Source: Methanobacteriota archaeon (GTDB taxonomy: Archaea; Halobacteriota; Methanosarcinia; Methanosarcinales; Methanosarcinaceae). From it: a DNA stretch of 29,167 bases. The stretch lies in NCBI GenBank assembly GCA_030837265.1, contig JAUPKV010000638.1, positions 1 through 29,167 on the forward strand. The letters run 5' to 3'. Shown in pieces: positions 8,746 through 18,300 of this stretch. Every line of letters begins with the position of its first letter. Position 1 is the stretch's first letter. The notes below the pieces were generated by a model that was given only the letters and a program-made list of their open reading frames with translations, was not told the DNA's origin and made no database searches. The position numbers and the translations under genes are program-made.

Positions 8746-11700
8746 TTATTCCTCTCCCTCAGCTTTCCAGTGCAAATTGATCTCATGTTTCCCGTTGCAG
8801 GGAAGGGTTGGTATGGTGAGTTTACGGCATCCAGGAGGTTCAGGCGGCTTTTCAGGGGCTCCGTTCTCGGCTTCGAAATTTATATCAAGATCTTTTACGT
8901 AACTAACTTCACTTACATCGGATAAAAGGGAATAAAAATCCGATTTTGAAGGTTTCTGTCCGAAATCCCAGCCTTCTCCTTTTTTTCCCCCTGTTAAAGG
9001 ATGTAGAAATTCTTCAACCCTCCTTTTCACCCGCGTTTCGATTTCACTTATGGCTTCAAGGTTTTTAGTAGACAGTTCGGCCCTTACATTTACCGGGCAA
9101 TAGATAGGGCCTACCACCTTCAGTTTCCCTATGTTCGGAGTTCTCTTTTCCAGATCAGCTTCGACAATTTGCAGGATTTCAGCGGAAGGGACAGGCTTCG
9201 GCTCCTGAAGATCGGGCACAATGATAACAGTTATCCGTCCAGGAACCCTTTTTCCGTCTCCATCAGAACCTGAAAGCACCTTTACCTTTGCTACTTTTTG
9301 TGAGGCTTCTTTTGTGAGCTGTATAATGTCTTCCTCGCTTACCGCCCTCCCTCTGTGTTTAAATGTAGCCGGAGCACGTGTTATCAGTTCCTCAAGACTT
9401 TCGGTCCTCTCCCCTCCCTCAGAAGCGACAACGTTGTACACCGCATCAACGTTTTTTAGATCGCTGTACAATTTTGTAATCGAGAAAGCTTCAAGGTTTC
9501 CGGCTTCTCCCCCTCCTGTTCTGTAGCTGGCTTTTATATTGTTCATTCCCAGAGGGAGTACCATCCCCCGAGCACCATCTCCGAAACATATTTTTCCTGA
9601 AGTCCTGTCAAGTAAATAATGTCGGCTCTTTCCATCCGAACTGCCGAAATCTTCTACATTCTCCCACCTGACCCAGAACTCCGAAAATCTGCCGTTACTG
9701 TCTTTCTTCGTCTTCACATCCTGACCCTTGTTTTTATTAAGCAGAGCCTGTTTTTCTCCTTCCGAAATCCAAGCTAGCTCGTTTACCCAGACTTCAGCAC
9801 CCACTACAGGCCTGTTCCTGAGCTCAAGCTCCTGCCCTGCTTCTCCAAGCCCGGAACCGAGAATTTCATCCTGAATAGTCTTTGCCTGAAGTGCCCATAC
9901 GCAATTGGGATAGAATCCTGAAATATGCGGAGTTCTTTTTCCCTTTGTGAATAGGAGCCGGATCCAGTATAACGGGCTTTTTGAACCGTAGCACTGCAAA
10001 ATCTTCATTTCTCCTGGGGCAGAGAACTCCAGAATTCCGCTTTTTGCGAGTCCTCCGGTTTCGTCAATGACCTGAAGCTCTCTCCATTCTCCCGAAATTT
10101 CCTTTTCTGGAGCTGCAAGATACTGCCATTCGAATTTCACAGTAGTCTCTGGATCTACAAAACTTTCCTCGAGTTTGATGAACAGGCTCATAGGACCTTT
10201 CATAAGTTTAGACGTAAAGCCAAGATATAGTGCTGGCAGAGGCTCGGAAACTGTTTCAAAAGGATTGAAACTTCCTGCCCGTTTCAGATCTTCTCTCTTG
10301 TTTTCAAAGGTCAGGTTGTTTTTGGAAACCAGGTAATCGGGCTCCCTTCCATTCTTATTAGAATAGCTTAGTATCAGATTACCTATTTCAGGCGGATAGA
10401 ATTTTTCGGGTATTATTTCATATGCTGGATATATTATGTGTATTATCTTTGAGAAGAATGTTATTGATTCCTTCTCTAAAACCACGCACTCTTTCCCAAA
10501 AATCCCTTCAATAAGCCTGACCCGGATCCAGTAATTTTCCTCTCCATTGATGCTTCCCGGTGCCATTGGGGGCATTTCCCGGATTTTGATGACTACATCT
10601 ACAAGAAAGAGGTCTTCATCTGCTTCTTCCTTGTTTTCGTTTTCTTTTGAAGATGAGACCGGCATAATGCCGTATGATTCCTCTTCTTTTTTCTCCTCCT
10701 TTTTCTTTATGTTATTTATCAGAAAGTTTTCCAGTTCAAGATCAAAGGACTCCTTTTGAGACCTATTTTTCCTTTCTTTTTTCTCATAGAAATTCGAACT
10801 GAAGTCCATGAATTTTCTGAGACTTAGCCAGCTCTCTCCGCTCCAGTATTCCCATGAGAGCACGGGTTTTTTTTCAGAGGCTGTCCTCCCGAGTTTAAGA
10901 TAAAAGTCCATTCTAACCTCGGACCCCTGCCTTGAAAAGGCCTCCGAGCAGGCTATGTAGAAGGTGTCATAAAGGAACGGTTTGCTTCCAAAGGGCTGTA
11001 TCACTTTCTCTTCATTTTCAAGAGGAATATCATTGTAAAAAAGAAAATCAGGTTTGATCCCTTCAGCAGATACATCTATTTTGATCGGGTCAATGAAAAG
11101 CTGCTCTAGCTTCCTAATTCTTTCTCCTTCCAACAAACGGCAACGGATCCATCGGCTTTCAAGCCCATGTATTCTACCCTTTCCGATTATCTCCTCTTCC
11201 TTCAAAATCTCAAATTTTCCACCTGAATATCTTGCTGATGAAAATGGAAGCCATTCAGTAATCTCAGTTATTTCCTTTTCGTCCTCGCTTATTGGAGCTG
11301 CATATTCCCATATAAATAGATTTTCTTCAGCCAGCACACTTGCCGGGACAGCCCCTTTAGTTGTGAGAGTAAAGCTGATTTTTCCTTTTCCGCTCCTAAA
11401 TAATTCTTCATCCCCTATATAAAAGGCATGTTTCTGCCTGTTCGCACCAGAGAGCAGGACTGAAGGTTCCGTTCCCTCTACCGTGGTACTGTGGTCGAAG
11501 ATTTCGTCTCTTTCCTGGTCTGTGCTGCAGATGTAGCGAAGTTTTGAAGGGGTTATCGCAATTGTTTTTTCGGTCTCAAAAAAAATGGTTTCCCCGTTAG
11601 AGCTTTTGGCTGTAACACTGGTTTTGGCTGGAATAATTACATTTTCTGGAGCCTTTGAACCCGGAACAAAACAGAGTACCGTGCGTGAGGGTTTGGCGGG

Positions 11701-11934
11701 ACTGAGGGAAAAGCCCAGCTCATCAAGGAAAGAAAGAAGATGTTTCCGGGGAGCCTCATTCAGGTTACTGGCAAGATTTTCGACCATATCCGTAAAGATT
11801 CGAGAAAGAGCAGTACCAAAATCGCCTTCGTCTCCTGGAGTCCATTCCTGGACATAAAAAGGTGCCTTTTTTTTGATACTCTCCAGCATCGTGTCTGCCG
11901 TAATTTCCCATATCTTCGGAATTTCTCTTTCCAT
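8746..11934 (-). CDS. First J-type baseplate protein (Afp11-like)
   Basis: A 1062-residue putative baseplate assembly protein. ATG 11934 is preceded by GGAGAAGCTCA. It begins with an eCIS-typical segment (TPGDEGDFGTALSRIF, then NEAPRKHLLSFLDELG). The middle is a long beta-rich region with a Lys/Glu-rich loop (KKEEKKEEESYG, near residues 410-450). The J core lies near residues 760-1000: KICFGDGARGMVLP, RTGGGEAGNLEAF, GGERTESLEELITRAPATFK and HRGRAVSEEDI. It ends KSDFYSLLSDVSEVSYVKDL and a Pro-rich tail. The family forms the wedge of the contractile baseplate and links the gp25-like protein to the second J-type protein. It is transcribed after the gp25-like gene with a gap of about 100 bp in which I see no gene. 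Confidence 0.9.
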   Translation of the reverse strand: MEREIPKIWEITADTMLESIKKKAPFYVQEWTPGDEGDFGTALSRIFTDMVENLASNLNEAPRKHLLSFLDELGFSLSPAKPSRTVLCFVPGSKAPENVIIPAKTSVTAKSSNGETIFFETEKTIAITPSKLRYICSTDQERDEIFDHSTTVEGTEPSVLLSGANRQKHAFYIGDEELFRSGKGKISFTLTTKGAVPASVLAEENLFIWEYAAPISEDEKEITEITEWLPFSSARYSGGKFEILKEEEIIGKGRIHGLESRWIRCRLLEGERIRKLEQLFIDPIKIDVSAEGIKPDFLFYNDIPLENEEKVIQPFGSKPFLYDTFYIACSEAFSRQGSEVRMDFYLKLGRTASEKKPVLSWEYWSGESWLSLRKFMDFSSNFYEKKERKNRSQKESFDLELENFLINNIKKKEEKKEEESYGIMPVSSSKENENKEEADEDLFLVDVVIKIREMPPMAPGSINGEENYWIRVRLIEGIFGKECVVLEKESITFFSKIIHIIYPAYEIIPEKFYPPEIGNLILSYSNKNGREPDYLVSKNNLTFENKREDLKRAGSFNPFETVSEPLPALYLGFTSKLMKGPMSLFIKLEESFVDPETTVKFEWQYLAAPEKEISGEWRELQVIDETGGLAKSGILEFSAPGEMKILQCYGSKSPLYWIRLLFTKGKRTPHISGFYPNCVWALQAKTIQDEILGSGLGEAGQELELRNRPVVGAEVWVNELAWISEGEKQALLNKNKGQDVKTKKDSNGRFSEFWVRWENVEDFGSSDGKSRHYLLDRTSGKICFGDGARGMVLPLGMNNIKASYRTGGGEAGNLEAFSITKLYSDLKNVDAVYNVVASEGGERTESLEELITRAPATFKHRGRAVSEEDIIQLTKEASQKVAKVKVLSGSDGDGKRVPGRITVIIVPDLQEPKPVPSAEILQIVEADLEKRTPNIGKLKVVGPIYCPVNVRAELSTKNLEAISEIETRVKRRVEEFLHPLTGGKKGEGWDFGQKPSKSDFYSLLSDVSEVSYVKDLDINFEAENGAPEKPPEPPGCRKLTIPTLPCNGKHEINLHWKAEGEE

Positions 11935-12033
11935 TGAGCTTCTCCAAGTTCCTCTTTTTTTCTATGGCTACTTCTGGACAGGTCTGGCAAAAGACTTTCG
12001 GACTTCTTGACCGGGCTTGATTAAATTAGTTCT

Positions 12034-12429
12034 TCAGGTTCCTTCTTTCAGGTAAAATGGGTAGACAAGGTTTACCTGGGTATTGCTCCTCCGCACCCTG
12101 TAATCTATACTTATCAGAAGTTTTCCTTCCAGGGCTTTTTCGGTGAGGGTTTTGATCTCATTCACCTCAATGCGAGGCTCCCATGCTACAAGTGCTTCGT
12201 ACACAGCATTTTCAATCATACGCCGCGTAAGTGTGTCCATAGTACTGTAGGCATACTCATGTATGGAACAGCCGAATTCAGGACGCATTAAGCGTTCGCC
12301 TTTAGCAGTCCCCAGAATAAGCATAATCGATTCCCTGATGTTTTCCTCGTAGCTGGATCTTGAAATACTCCCGTCAGCCTCCACACCTACCGGATACTTC
12401 CAGCCGGTTCCGAGAAATTCCCTTTCCAT
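12034..12429 (-). CDS. gp25-like baseplate wedge protein
   Basis: A 131-residue protein of the GPW/gp25 family (Afp9 equivalent). ATG 12429 is chosen because GGTGA sits 6 nt upstream, overlapping the stop of the PAAR gene; the TTG just before it is less likely. The family marks are LGTAKGERLMRPEFGCSIHE, TLTRRMIENAVYEAL and the EPRIEV motif near residue 90. In T4 and type VI systems this protein ties the sheath base to the wedges and nucleates sheath assembly. Length and motif order are normal. It forms a tightly spaced pair with the tip gene. Confidence 0.93.
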   Translation of the reverse strand: MEREFLGTGWKYPVGVEADGSISRSSYEENIRESIMLILGTAKGERLMRPEFGCSIHEYAYSTMDTLTRRMIENAVYEALVAWEPRIEVNEIKTLTEKALEGKLLISIDYRVRRSNTQVNLVYPFYLKEGT

Positions 12430-12435
12430 CAATCT

Positions 12436-12834
12436 TCACCCTATATTAACAGTACCTGTTGCGATTACAGTTCCTACAGGCAGATCTGAAGGATCATTGC
12501 AGGTCATTGCCATATCCCCGTTCCTTGCTGCCATTTTTCCATTTATTTTCACTGTTGGGCTTCCCATCTTAATCGTAGCCTTATTGGAAGGCGGTTTCTG
12601 GAATGACCCACCCTGTGGAACATGAGAAGGTGTGTTCGTTGCCGTCGAATCCACAGTGGCTGCCGGCTTTCCCATTATCTTTACGTTACTACTGAGGTTT
12701 CCATCTATGCTTCCATTGAACGGGTGTGGAAGTGGGGTCGGAGTTGTTTGCCCTACTGGCGGAGTGGGTATCATGATTATATGGATATCAACCCCAACAA
12801 TTTTGTCTCCCTGTTTGGCTGCTGGCATTCCCAT
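12436..12834 (-). CDS. PAAR-like spike-tip protein
   Basis: A 132-residue protein beginning MGMPAAKQGDKIVG and rich in Pro, Gly and Asn. It shows the PAAR-like repeats KIMGKPAATV, NTPSHVP, KINGKMAARNGDMAMTC and GTVIATGTVNIG. Such proteins form the sharp conical tip, often with a metal ion held by His/Cys, that sits on the spike trimer. AGGA lies about 9 nt before ATG 12834. The order spike gene, PAAR, gp25 matches other eCIS clusters. No extra C-terminal toxin domain is attached, unlike evolved PAAR effectors of type VI systems. About 117 bp separate it from the spike gene and contain no plausible small gene. Confidence 0.92.
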   Translation of the reverse strand: MGMPAAKQGDKIVGVDIHIIMIPTPPVGQTTPTPLPHPFNGSIDGNLSSNVKIMGKPAATVDSTATNTPSHVPQGGSFQKPPSNKATIKMGSPTVKINGKMAARNGDMAMTCNDPSDLPVGTVIATGTVNIG

Positions 12835-12951
12835 ATTTTAGATTCCTGCCTTTTTGATTCATTTCAGATTTTCACGGCTTCCTTCTGGTTCATGTTTACT
12901 GTAGCTTCTTTGCTATTTTTTAACTTCTTTTTGGTCTTGGCTCTCGCAACA

Positions 12952-13626
12952 TCAGTTTATATTCACAGTTGAACCTTTGATGTTCATGACGGCTGAGGTT
13001 TTCAGGTCCATCTGGCCTGAAGCTTCGATTTTTGCCGCACCTGAAGGTTTTATTTCGATGCCCTGGGTTTTGATTTTAATTGAGGATTTTATTTCAATTT
13101 CCGTGGCATCGATGATAATTTTCCCATCGGATGCTAGAAGCTCGATGTCTCCTGCACATTCTATGGAAATTTTGTTATTAGCTGAATCGAAGCTGATTTT
13201 ATTTTCCTCGGTCTTGTCTATGATCTCAATTTTTTCACTTCCGTCCGTGTCATCAAATTTTATTACGTGGCCGCTTCGGGTTTTAATCATCTTTACATTA
13301 TTTTCTCCTTCACTGTTTGCTTCTGGAGGCGTGTCCTGGCTGTTCCAGAGAGCTCCGATTATGTAAGGGGAGTCTATATCTCCATGCTCGAATGCCACAA
13401 GTACCTCATCATCCACATCCGGATAAAAGAAAGTTCCCCGCCCGTTTCCGCCCATTAAAGTTGCAAGTCTGGCCCAGTACATTTCATTTTCTTTCCCTCT
13501 CCAGGGTAAACTTATCTGTACCCTTCCCAGATCATCGGGATCCTTGGTACTTTTTACAAGAGCGATTGCAACGCCGGAGACCTGCTGTTTCGTTTCTCGG
13601 GAATTAAAGAATCCATCAAAATCCAT
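12952..13626 (-). CDS. Spike protein, gpV/gp5-like (OB fold plus beta-helix)
   Basis: A 224-residue protein whose ATG overlaps the stop of the hub gene by one base (TAATG). Residues about 15-110 form the OB-fold region: ALVKSTKDPDDLGRVQISLP, YWARLATLMGGNGRGTFFYP, DVDDEVLVAFEHGD and SPYIIGALWN. The C-terminal half is a run of short beta repeats (IEIIDKTEENKISFDS, IIIDATEIEIKSS, KIKTQGIEIKPSGAAKIEAS, MNIKGSTVNIN), expected to form a trimeric beta-helix needle. With the preceding gene it makes up what is one VgrG/Afp8 polypeptide in many other systems. The partner at its tip is the PAAR protein encoded next. Confidence 0.92.
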   Translation of the reverse strand: MDFDGFFNSRETKQQVSGVAIALVKSTKDPDDLGRVQISLPWRGKENEMYWARLATLMGGNGRGTFFYPDVDDEVLVAFEHGDIDSPYIIGALWNSQDTPPEANSEGENNVKMIKTRSGHVIKFDDTDGSEKIEIIDKTEENKISFDSANNKISIECAGDIELLASDGKIIIDATEIEIKSSIKIKTQGIEIKPSGAAKIEASGQMDLKTSAVMNIKGSTVNIN

Positions 13627-14696
13627 TACTTACATCTCCTTAGTTCAAGTGTTGTCTGGTACCCTTCTTTCTTTATAATGTGCTTTGCTTCTTCAACATA
13701 GTAGACCCCGCTGAAGCGGTTTCCTACTTTCTCTATTTTTACAGTCATTCCGGGACGCAGGGAGGGATTTCCGATACTTTCCAAACGACCTGTAAATAAT
13801 TTTTTATTCTTTCTTTTTAATTCCGCTATAGAACGTGTTTTTGCTTCCTTTGCGCTAAGTACGTTTAGAAATTTTCTAATTTTTTTAACCGGCTGTTGGC
13901 CTTTTAACACCTGGGGAATATAGACACTGTTTTCAATGTCTTTCAAGCTGGCAGTTTGACAAATAACCTCTTTCTTGTATCTATCCCAGGAAGTAATCTT
14001 AACTTCATTGACAATGGTTGAACTGTTCACTTTAGGAGTAAAAGTCACAATGTTTATCCCGTTTGTAAAGATAATTTTTGCATCGTTCTCATCTTCCGGT
14101 TTGCGAAAGTAATATAATTTTTCCCTTACAAAAAATTCAAAACCTATACTGTCTGCGAGTCTTTTTATGAATTTATAGTCATCTTCGTCAAACAGCCTGG
14201 AGATATTTTCATAAACCTGTTCGGAGTCATCTACCGTTGCACTATCAAGATTATTTGAGGAAGCTATACTTGAGACGACCTCTGAATACGTTTTATCGTT
14301 GTAAACACAATTTCCACTCCAGCTTTCCTGGAGGTCGTGAGACAGGTCGAACCCTGTAACTGACAGCGCTGTTTTGCCGCTAAAATCAAAATCATGAGTA
14401 ACAGAGTTTATCCGACCTAAAAATACCAGTGTACTTTTTTTTGAACTGGAAGCGTAGCTAAAAGAAATTTCAATAATGTTGCCGGGCTGGATTCTATTGT
14501 CATCAAGCCATCGGAACTTCTGTTTTTTCATGTCCAGTACATCATTGAATGAAATTGTAAACTTTCCAGGGGATTCGAGATACTCAACTAGCTCTACGGA
14601 GCTTATGTCTCCTTCTGGAATTATTGCATCCTGTTCTTTCAGCCTGACCGTAAAGGTAGGTGCATAGACCGCAATGCCTGATGATGGGAACGTCAT
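13626..14696 (-). CDS. Baseplate hub protein, gpD/late-control D-like (N-terminal half of VgrG)
   Basis: A 356-residue protein with GGAGT 8 nt before ATG 14696. It has the hub features APTFTVRLKEQD, PGKFTISFND, PGNIIEISFSY, FLGRINSVTHDFDFSGKTAL and, near the C-terminus, GRLESIGNPSLRPGMTVKIE, GVYYVEEAKHIIKK and GYQTTLELRR. This is the trimer that adapts the six-fold tube to the three-fold spike. It follows the LysM gene by 6 bp and overlaps the spike gene. The split of VgrG into two genes is common in phage tails (gpD plus gpV) and in part of the eCIS family. Confidence 0.9.
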   Translation of the reverse strand: MTFPSSGIAVYAPTFTVRLKEQDAIIPEGDISSVELVEYLESPGKFTISFNDVLDMKKQKFRWLDDNRIQPGNIIEISFSYASSSKKSTLVFLGRINSVTHDFDFSGKTALSVTGFDLSHDLQESWSGNCVYNDKTYSEVVSSIASSNNLDSATVDDSEQVYENISRLFDEDDYKFIKRLADSIGFEFFVREKLYYFRKPEDENDAKIIFTNGINIVTFTPKVNSSTIVNEVKITSWDRYKKEVICQTASLKDIENSVYIPQVLKGQQPVKKIRKFLNVLSAKEAKTRSIAELKRKNKKLFTGRLESIGNPSLRPGMTVKIEKVGNRFSGVYYVEEAKHIIKKEGYQTTLELRRCK

Positions 14697-14702
14697 TAAA
14701 GC

Positions 14703-15341
14703 TCACTCCAAAGGGGGAATTAACAGCTCAATACCGGGTTTAATAAACCTCGGATTTTTTATTTTGTTTTTATCCGCAATCGGCCTCCACATAGAAGGAT
14801 CCCCGTACTTTTCACTGGCAATTAACCACAAACTGTCTCCCCTTTTTGTGACATAAGTCTTTGTTTTATCAGGAGACTGTTTAGCCTGTTCTCGCGTATT
14901 GAGGGCTGTTTTAAATTCTTTAAGTGTAATATTGAGTCTAGCTCTGACGGGTATCCCGTCCGATAAAAACATTGTATATTTCGTACTGACCTTTTCAAGG
15001 ACGCATGTAAAAGGTTCTGCCGATGGCATTCCCCAGATAAAACTTAAAGGTGGAGGAGCATGGAGGTCCGTATCTATTTTTAAAAGGTCAGATAGCTGGC
15101 TGGAATAGTCTCTGACGTCTTCACCTTCTTCATATGTATCGTAAAAAACCTCCATGGAAACACTGCCTGAATTCCCTTTTGAATACTGGATAAATGGAGT
15201 TTCAAGCCCCAGCACATTTATTTCAGAAAAAGTATTACTTTTTTCCATACTATATTCGGTAGGATAGTAGAGGATCTGTATTTCTGTGCCTTTTTTCTGT
15301 CCTTCCAGCACCTTAATGAATCCAGTTTTCGGTTCAATCAG
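14703..15341 (-). CDS. LysM-domain hub/tail protein (Afp7-like), probable CTG start
   Basis: A 212-residue protein if begun at CTG 15341. An AGGAGGGG site lies 6 nt upstream of that CTG, and the reading then includes IEPKTGFIKVLEG, which fits the usual N-terminus of this family ahead of the NPEEYSxxKSN-like YPTEYSMEKSNTF. The standard alternative is GTG 15311, which removes ten residues and has no ribosome-binding site. The CTG overlaps the stop of the upstream gene (CTGA). Residues about 160-210 form a LysM domain: TYVTKRGDSLWLIASEKYGD, WRPIADKNKI, PGIELLIPP. In tails, this protein type sits between tube and hub (gp53/gpX-like). Confidence 0.85.
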   Translation of the reverse strand: MIEPKTGFIKVLEGQKKGTEIQILYYPTEYSMEKSNTFSEINVLGLETPFIQYSKGNSGSVSMEVFYDTYEEGEDVRDYSSQLSDLLKIDTDLHAPPPLSFIWGMPSAEPFTCVLEKVSTKYTMFLSDGIPVRARLNITLKEFKTALNTREQAKQSPDKTKTYVTKRGDSLWLIASEKYGDPSMWRPIADKNKIKNPRFIKPGIELLIPPLE

Positions 15342-18300
15342 AAAATTCCCCTCCTTTCAGCTTCGATTTTCAATTTGCGGTTTATTGACTGCATGATTTT
15401 TTCTGACATATCTTCAATATCCATAGCCTGTTCAGGATTTCCTGTTATCCGCGGCATATGGGATCCCAGGTGGTCTGCTACTATTTCCCTGGTTTCAAAA
15501 ATAATTCTCTTGATTTTTTTCATTTCCTCAGACAAAGGTTCCGAAGTCCCGTAGACAAGATCTTCTCTTCCTGTTTTTTGATAACTCTCCCCTGCATGCT
15601 TCAACTCGGACTTTACTCTTCCGGAAAGCTCAAAACCCATAATTTCATAGGGTTTGCCTGCTCTCCTGCTCTTTGGAAATACAAAATCAGTGCTTCCTGA
15701 CTTTGAATTTATACGAGAGCTTGCTGTTTTTTCAGAACCCCTGAGGATTCGAGGTCCGAATAAGAATCCGTCGAAAATATCCGACCTTTTTTCCGGTTTT
15801 TTCTCTGGTTTACAGGTAGCAAAAGTGATTTTCTTCCACTTCATTCCCTTTATGAAATCATACCTGGACGAGAGAACAAAATCTGAGAAAAGACGCTGTC
15901 TCATCTGTACTTCTTTAAAAGCGTCAATGTTTTTATTTATGCGGTACTTGTTGTCTTTTCTTTCTAGGGAGTCCAACGATCTCCTCTGCAGGGAAATTTC
16001 CGGATTTGCGTATCTCTTTTTTTCGTCTTCAGGATTCAGATTCATTCTTGCCATTTTCCAGTGAGAAACTTTTTGCCCATAGGTTTTTCGTATTCTGGAA
16101 ATCTGTGATGTGAAAGCAGGTTTGTATCTCAAAGCAGGTTTATATCTCAGACCTTCGGCATTCGAACTTTCCGTTTCGGTATTCGAGGGAACCTCAAATT
16201 TTTTAGTAAGTAGAGAATTATGGGAAATAATAGAATAAGCAGATTTCAAAGAATAAGCGGATTTCAACAGGTTATATACTGGAACGGTTTTCTCGGAAGC
16301 TATGCCAGTAGTTTTTGATAACAAAAGAATTGGAACACTTGTAGAGGGCATGCCTGAGAATATATTTGATAAAAGGTTATTTGCAGGGACAGGATATGGT
16401 ATCTTACTTAAAATTGAATGTTGTTCAGTAGTAGCATGTGTATTCATACCTAAAGTGGAATGTAAAATCCTGGAATATTCCAGAATCTTTTTTCTGGGGA
16501 GAACTGAGAAATATTTTAAGAATGCAGGATAACTTTGCTTACTGGTTATTGGGGGATTTGATGTCCACGTAACAGGATATCTTTCTGTATGAACCGATAT
16601 ATTCTGAATTATGTGGTTTTGTTGGAGGTTTAGAAATACTTCCCTCAAACCAAAGGTCGATGTTTTATTGCCATCTGATTTCATATACTGCGTTCTACGG
16701 GCTGGCAAAATTTCTTGCTTTCCGAATCTGTAGACAATTGTGCTCAGAGCCTTGAAGAATACGGGCCGGATAAATCTGTCCTGCAGTTTGTCTATCTGAA
16801 TAGCCGGACCAGACAGAAGATAGCCTTCTTTCAGGTAATTCCTTATACGAAGGGAATTGAATCTGGAAACTCCTTTACTTAAGGTTCTCTGATCCTCAGG
16901 ACGACTGTCAATTTCGGAATATGTACGAGTTCCTGTATAACTGAACGCTTGGAAGACCTGCTGAGAATTCGAATAAATATCCTTAATGCCGATTGTATTA
17001 AACGTTAAAGGATTAAAGTTATATTTTTTTGTTAAATTTGATTTCGAAACCACATGACTCTTGAATATCCGGTCTCTGGCGAGGCTGGGCAATTGGATTA
17101 GTGACTGTTCGGGTGTGTAAGTCGCCATATTCTCTTTATCTCGAGACAAAGGTATTTTTTGCGGATAAACCGGATTTTCACCTTTAATGATCTTTATACG
17201 GGAAGGAAACAGAACTTTGGGTAATTCAAATGTTTTCAGAATCCAGGAATATTGGGAACGCGAGCCCTTTTCCTGTACAGCATTTACTGGCGAGCCATTC
17301 ATTCCATGTGGTACAAAAGTTTCAGTTGTACGACCTGGTTTATTCCTAGTTAATAGGATTCTTTGAACATTGAATCTAGAAAATAATTGCTTCCTGGACG
17401 GCTTTGTTTCAAGATGAGAATTTAGGGTGAAAAACGAACTTTCCGGTTTAGAGGTCTTCTGCCAGCGGAATGAAAAAGCTGCTCTGCCTCCAGAGAAAAG
17501 GTTTGGTCGAAAACTCCGAAAAGCGGTGTGATAAATCGGAGCAACGGTTGTGCCTGACCGCAAACTAGGATGCGATAATGGATTTCTTATTCGAGTAATC
17601 GGTCTGGAAGTAAGCTGTTGTATGTAAAGGGCTGGGAAGCCTGGAATAGCTTCCTTTAGGAACATGCTATGGAAGATTAGCAAGTTTTCGCGGAATTTTC
17701 CTGGAATGTCTTTCCCGGTAGTTGTTTCTTTTGCTGAAAATCTTCGAACTGCTGAAGGTAGTTTTCCGGGACTCTTTTTATAATATGGAAACAAAACTCT
17801 CCTTTTCTGATACGGAAAATTATGGGCCATTTCAGGGTTTTCAGGGTCAGTTAAAGATTCGTAGTCGACGAGAAAAGAAGTTTTCTCCTGATTATTCTGG
17901 ATTAGATTTTGAACAAAAGGAGAGTGGATCATACTCCCGATCTTTCTAAAAGCATGTCGTTTTCCCTGTCCTTGTTCTGCTTTTCCTTCAATTAGATTCT
18001 GTTTTTTCCAGACTCTCAGTTCTGGGCGTTCCGCACTTGAATGTTTTCCTCTCGGAATGCTTTTAACCACTTCTTTACAAGTTTTTCCTTTAAGGCTATA
18101 CAGGTTAAAAAGTTGGCTTAATGGTTCAGGTGACTCATTATAGGTTTTGAGGCCTGTGATTTCGGTACCGAATCTTTTTTCCGGAGCATCTCCATGCAGT
18201 GAGAAGTTTTGGACCGGAAGCTGAAGTTGTTCTACTTTAACAAAGCTTTCACTTTGAATTTTACGAGAAAGGCCGCTTTCTGCAAGAACAGTAGTCAAAG

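Noticed and set aside
11760..11990. Minus-strand open frame across the start of the first J-type gene
   Set aside because: It overlaps the well-supported baseplate start in another frame and shows no conserved motif.
12835..12951. Possible small gene between the spike and PAAR genes
   Set aside because: All frames on the reverse strand are interrupted within about ten codons.
15458..16064. Plus-strand open frames opposite the tape-measure candidate
   Set aside because: They are short, overlap one another, and lack start signals; the minus frame is open for 4.1 kb with a good ribosome site.
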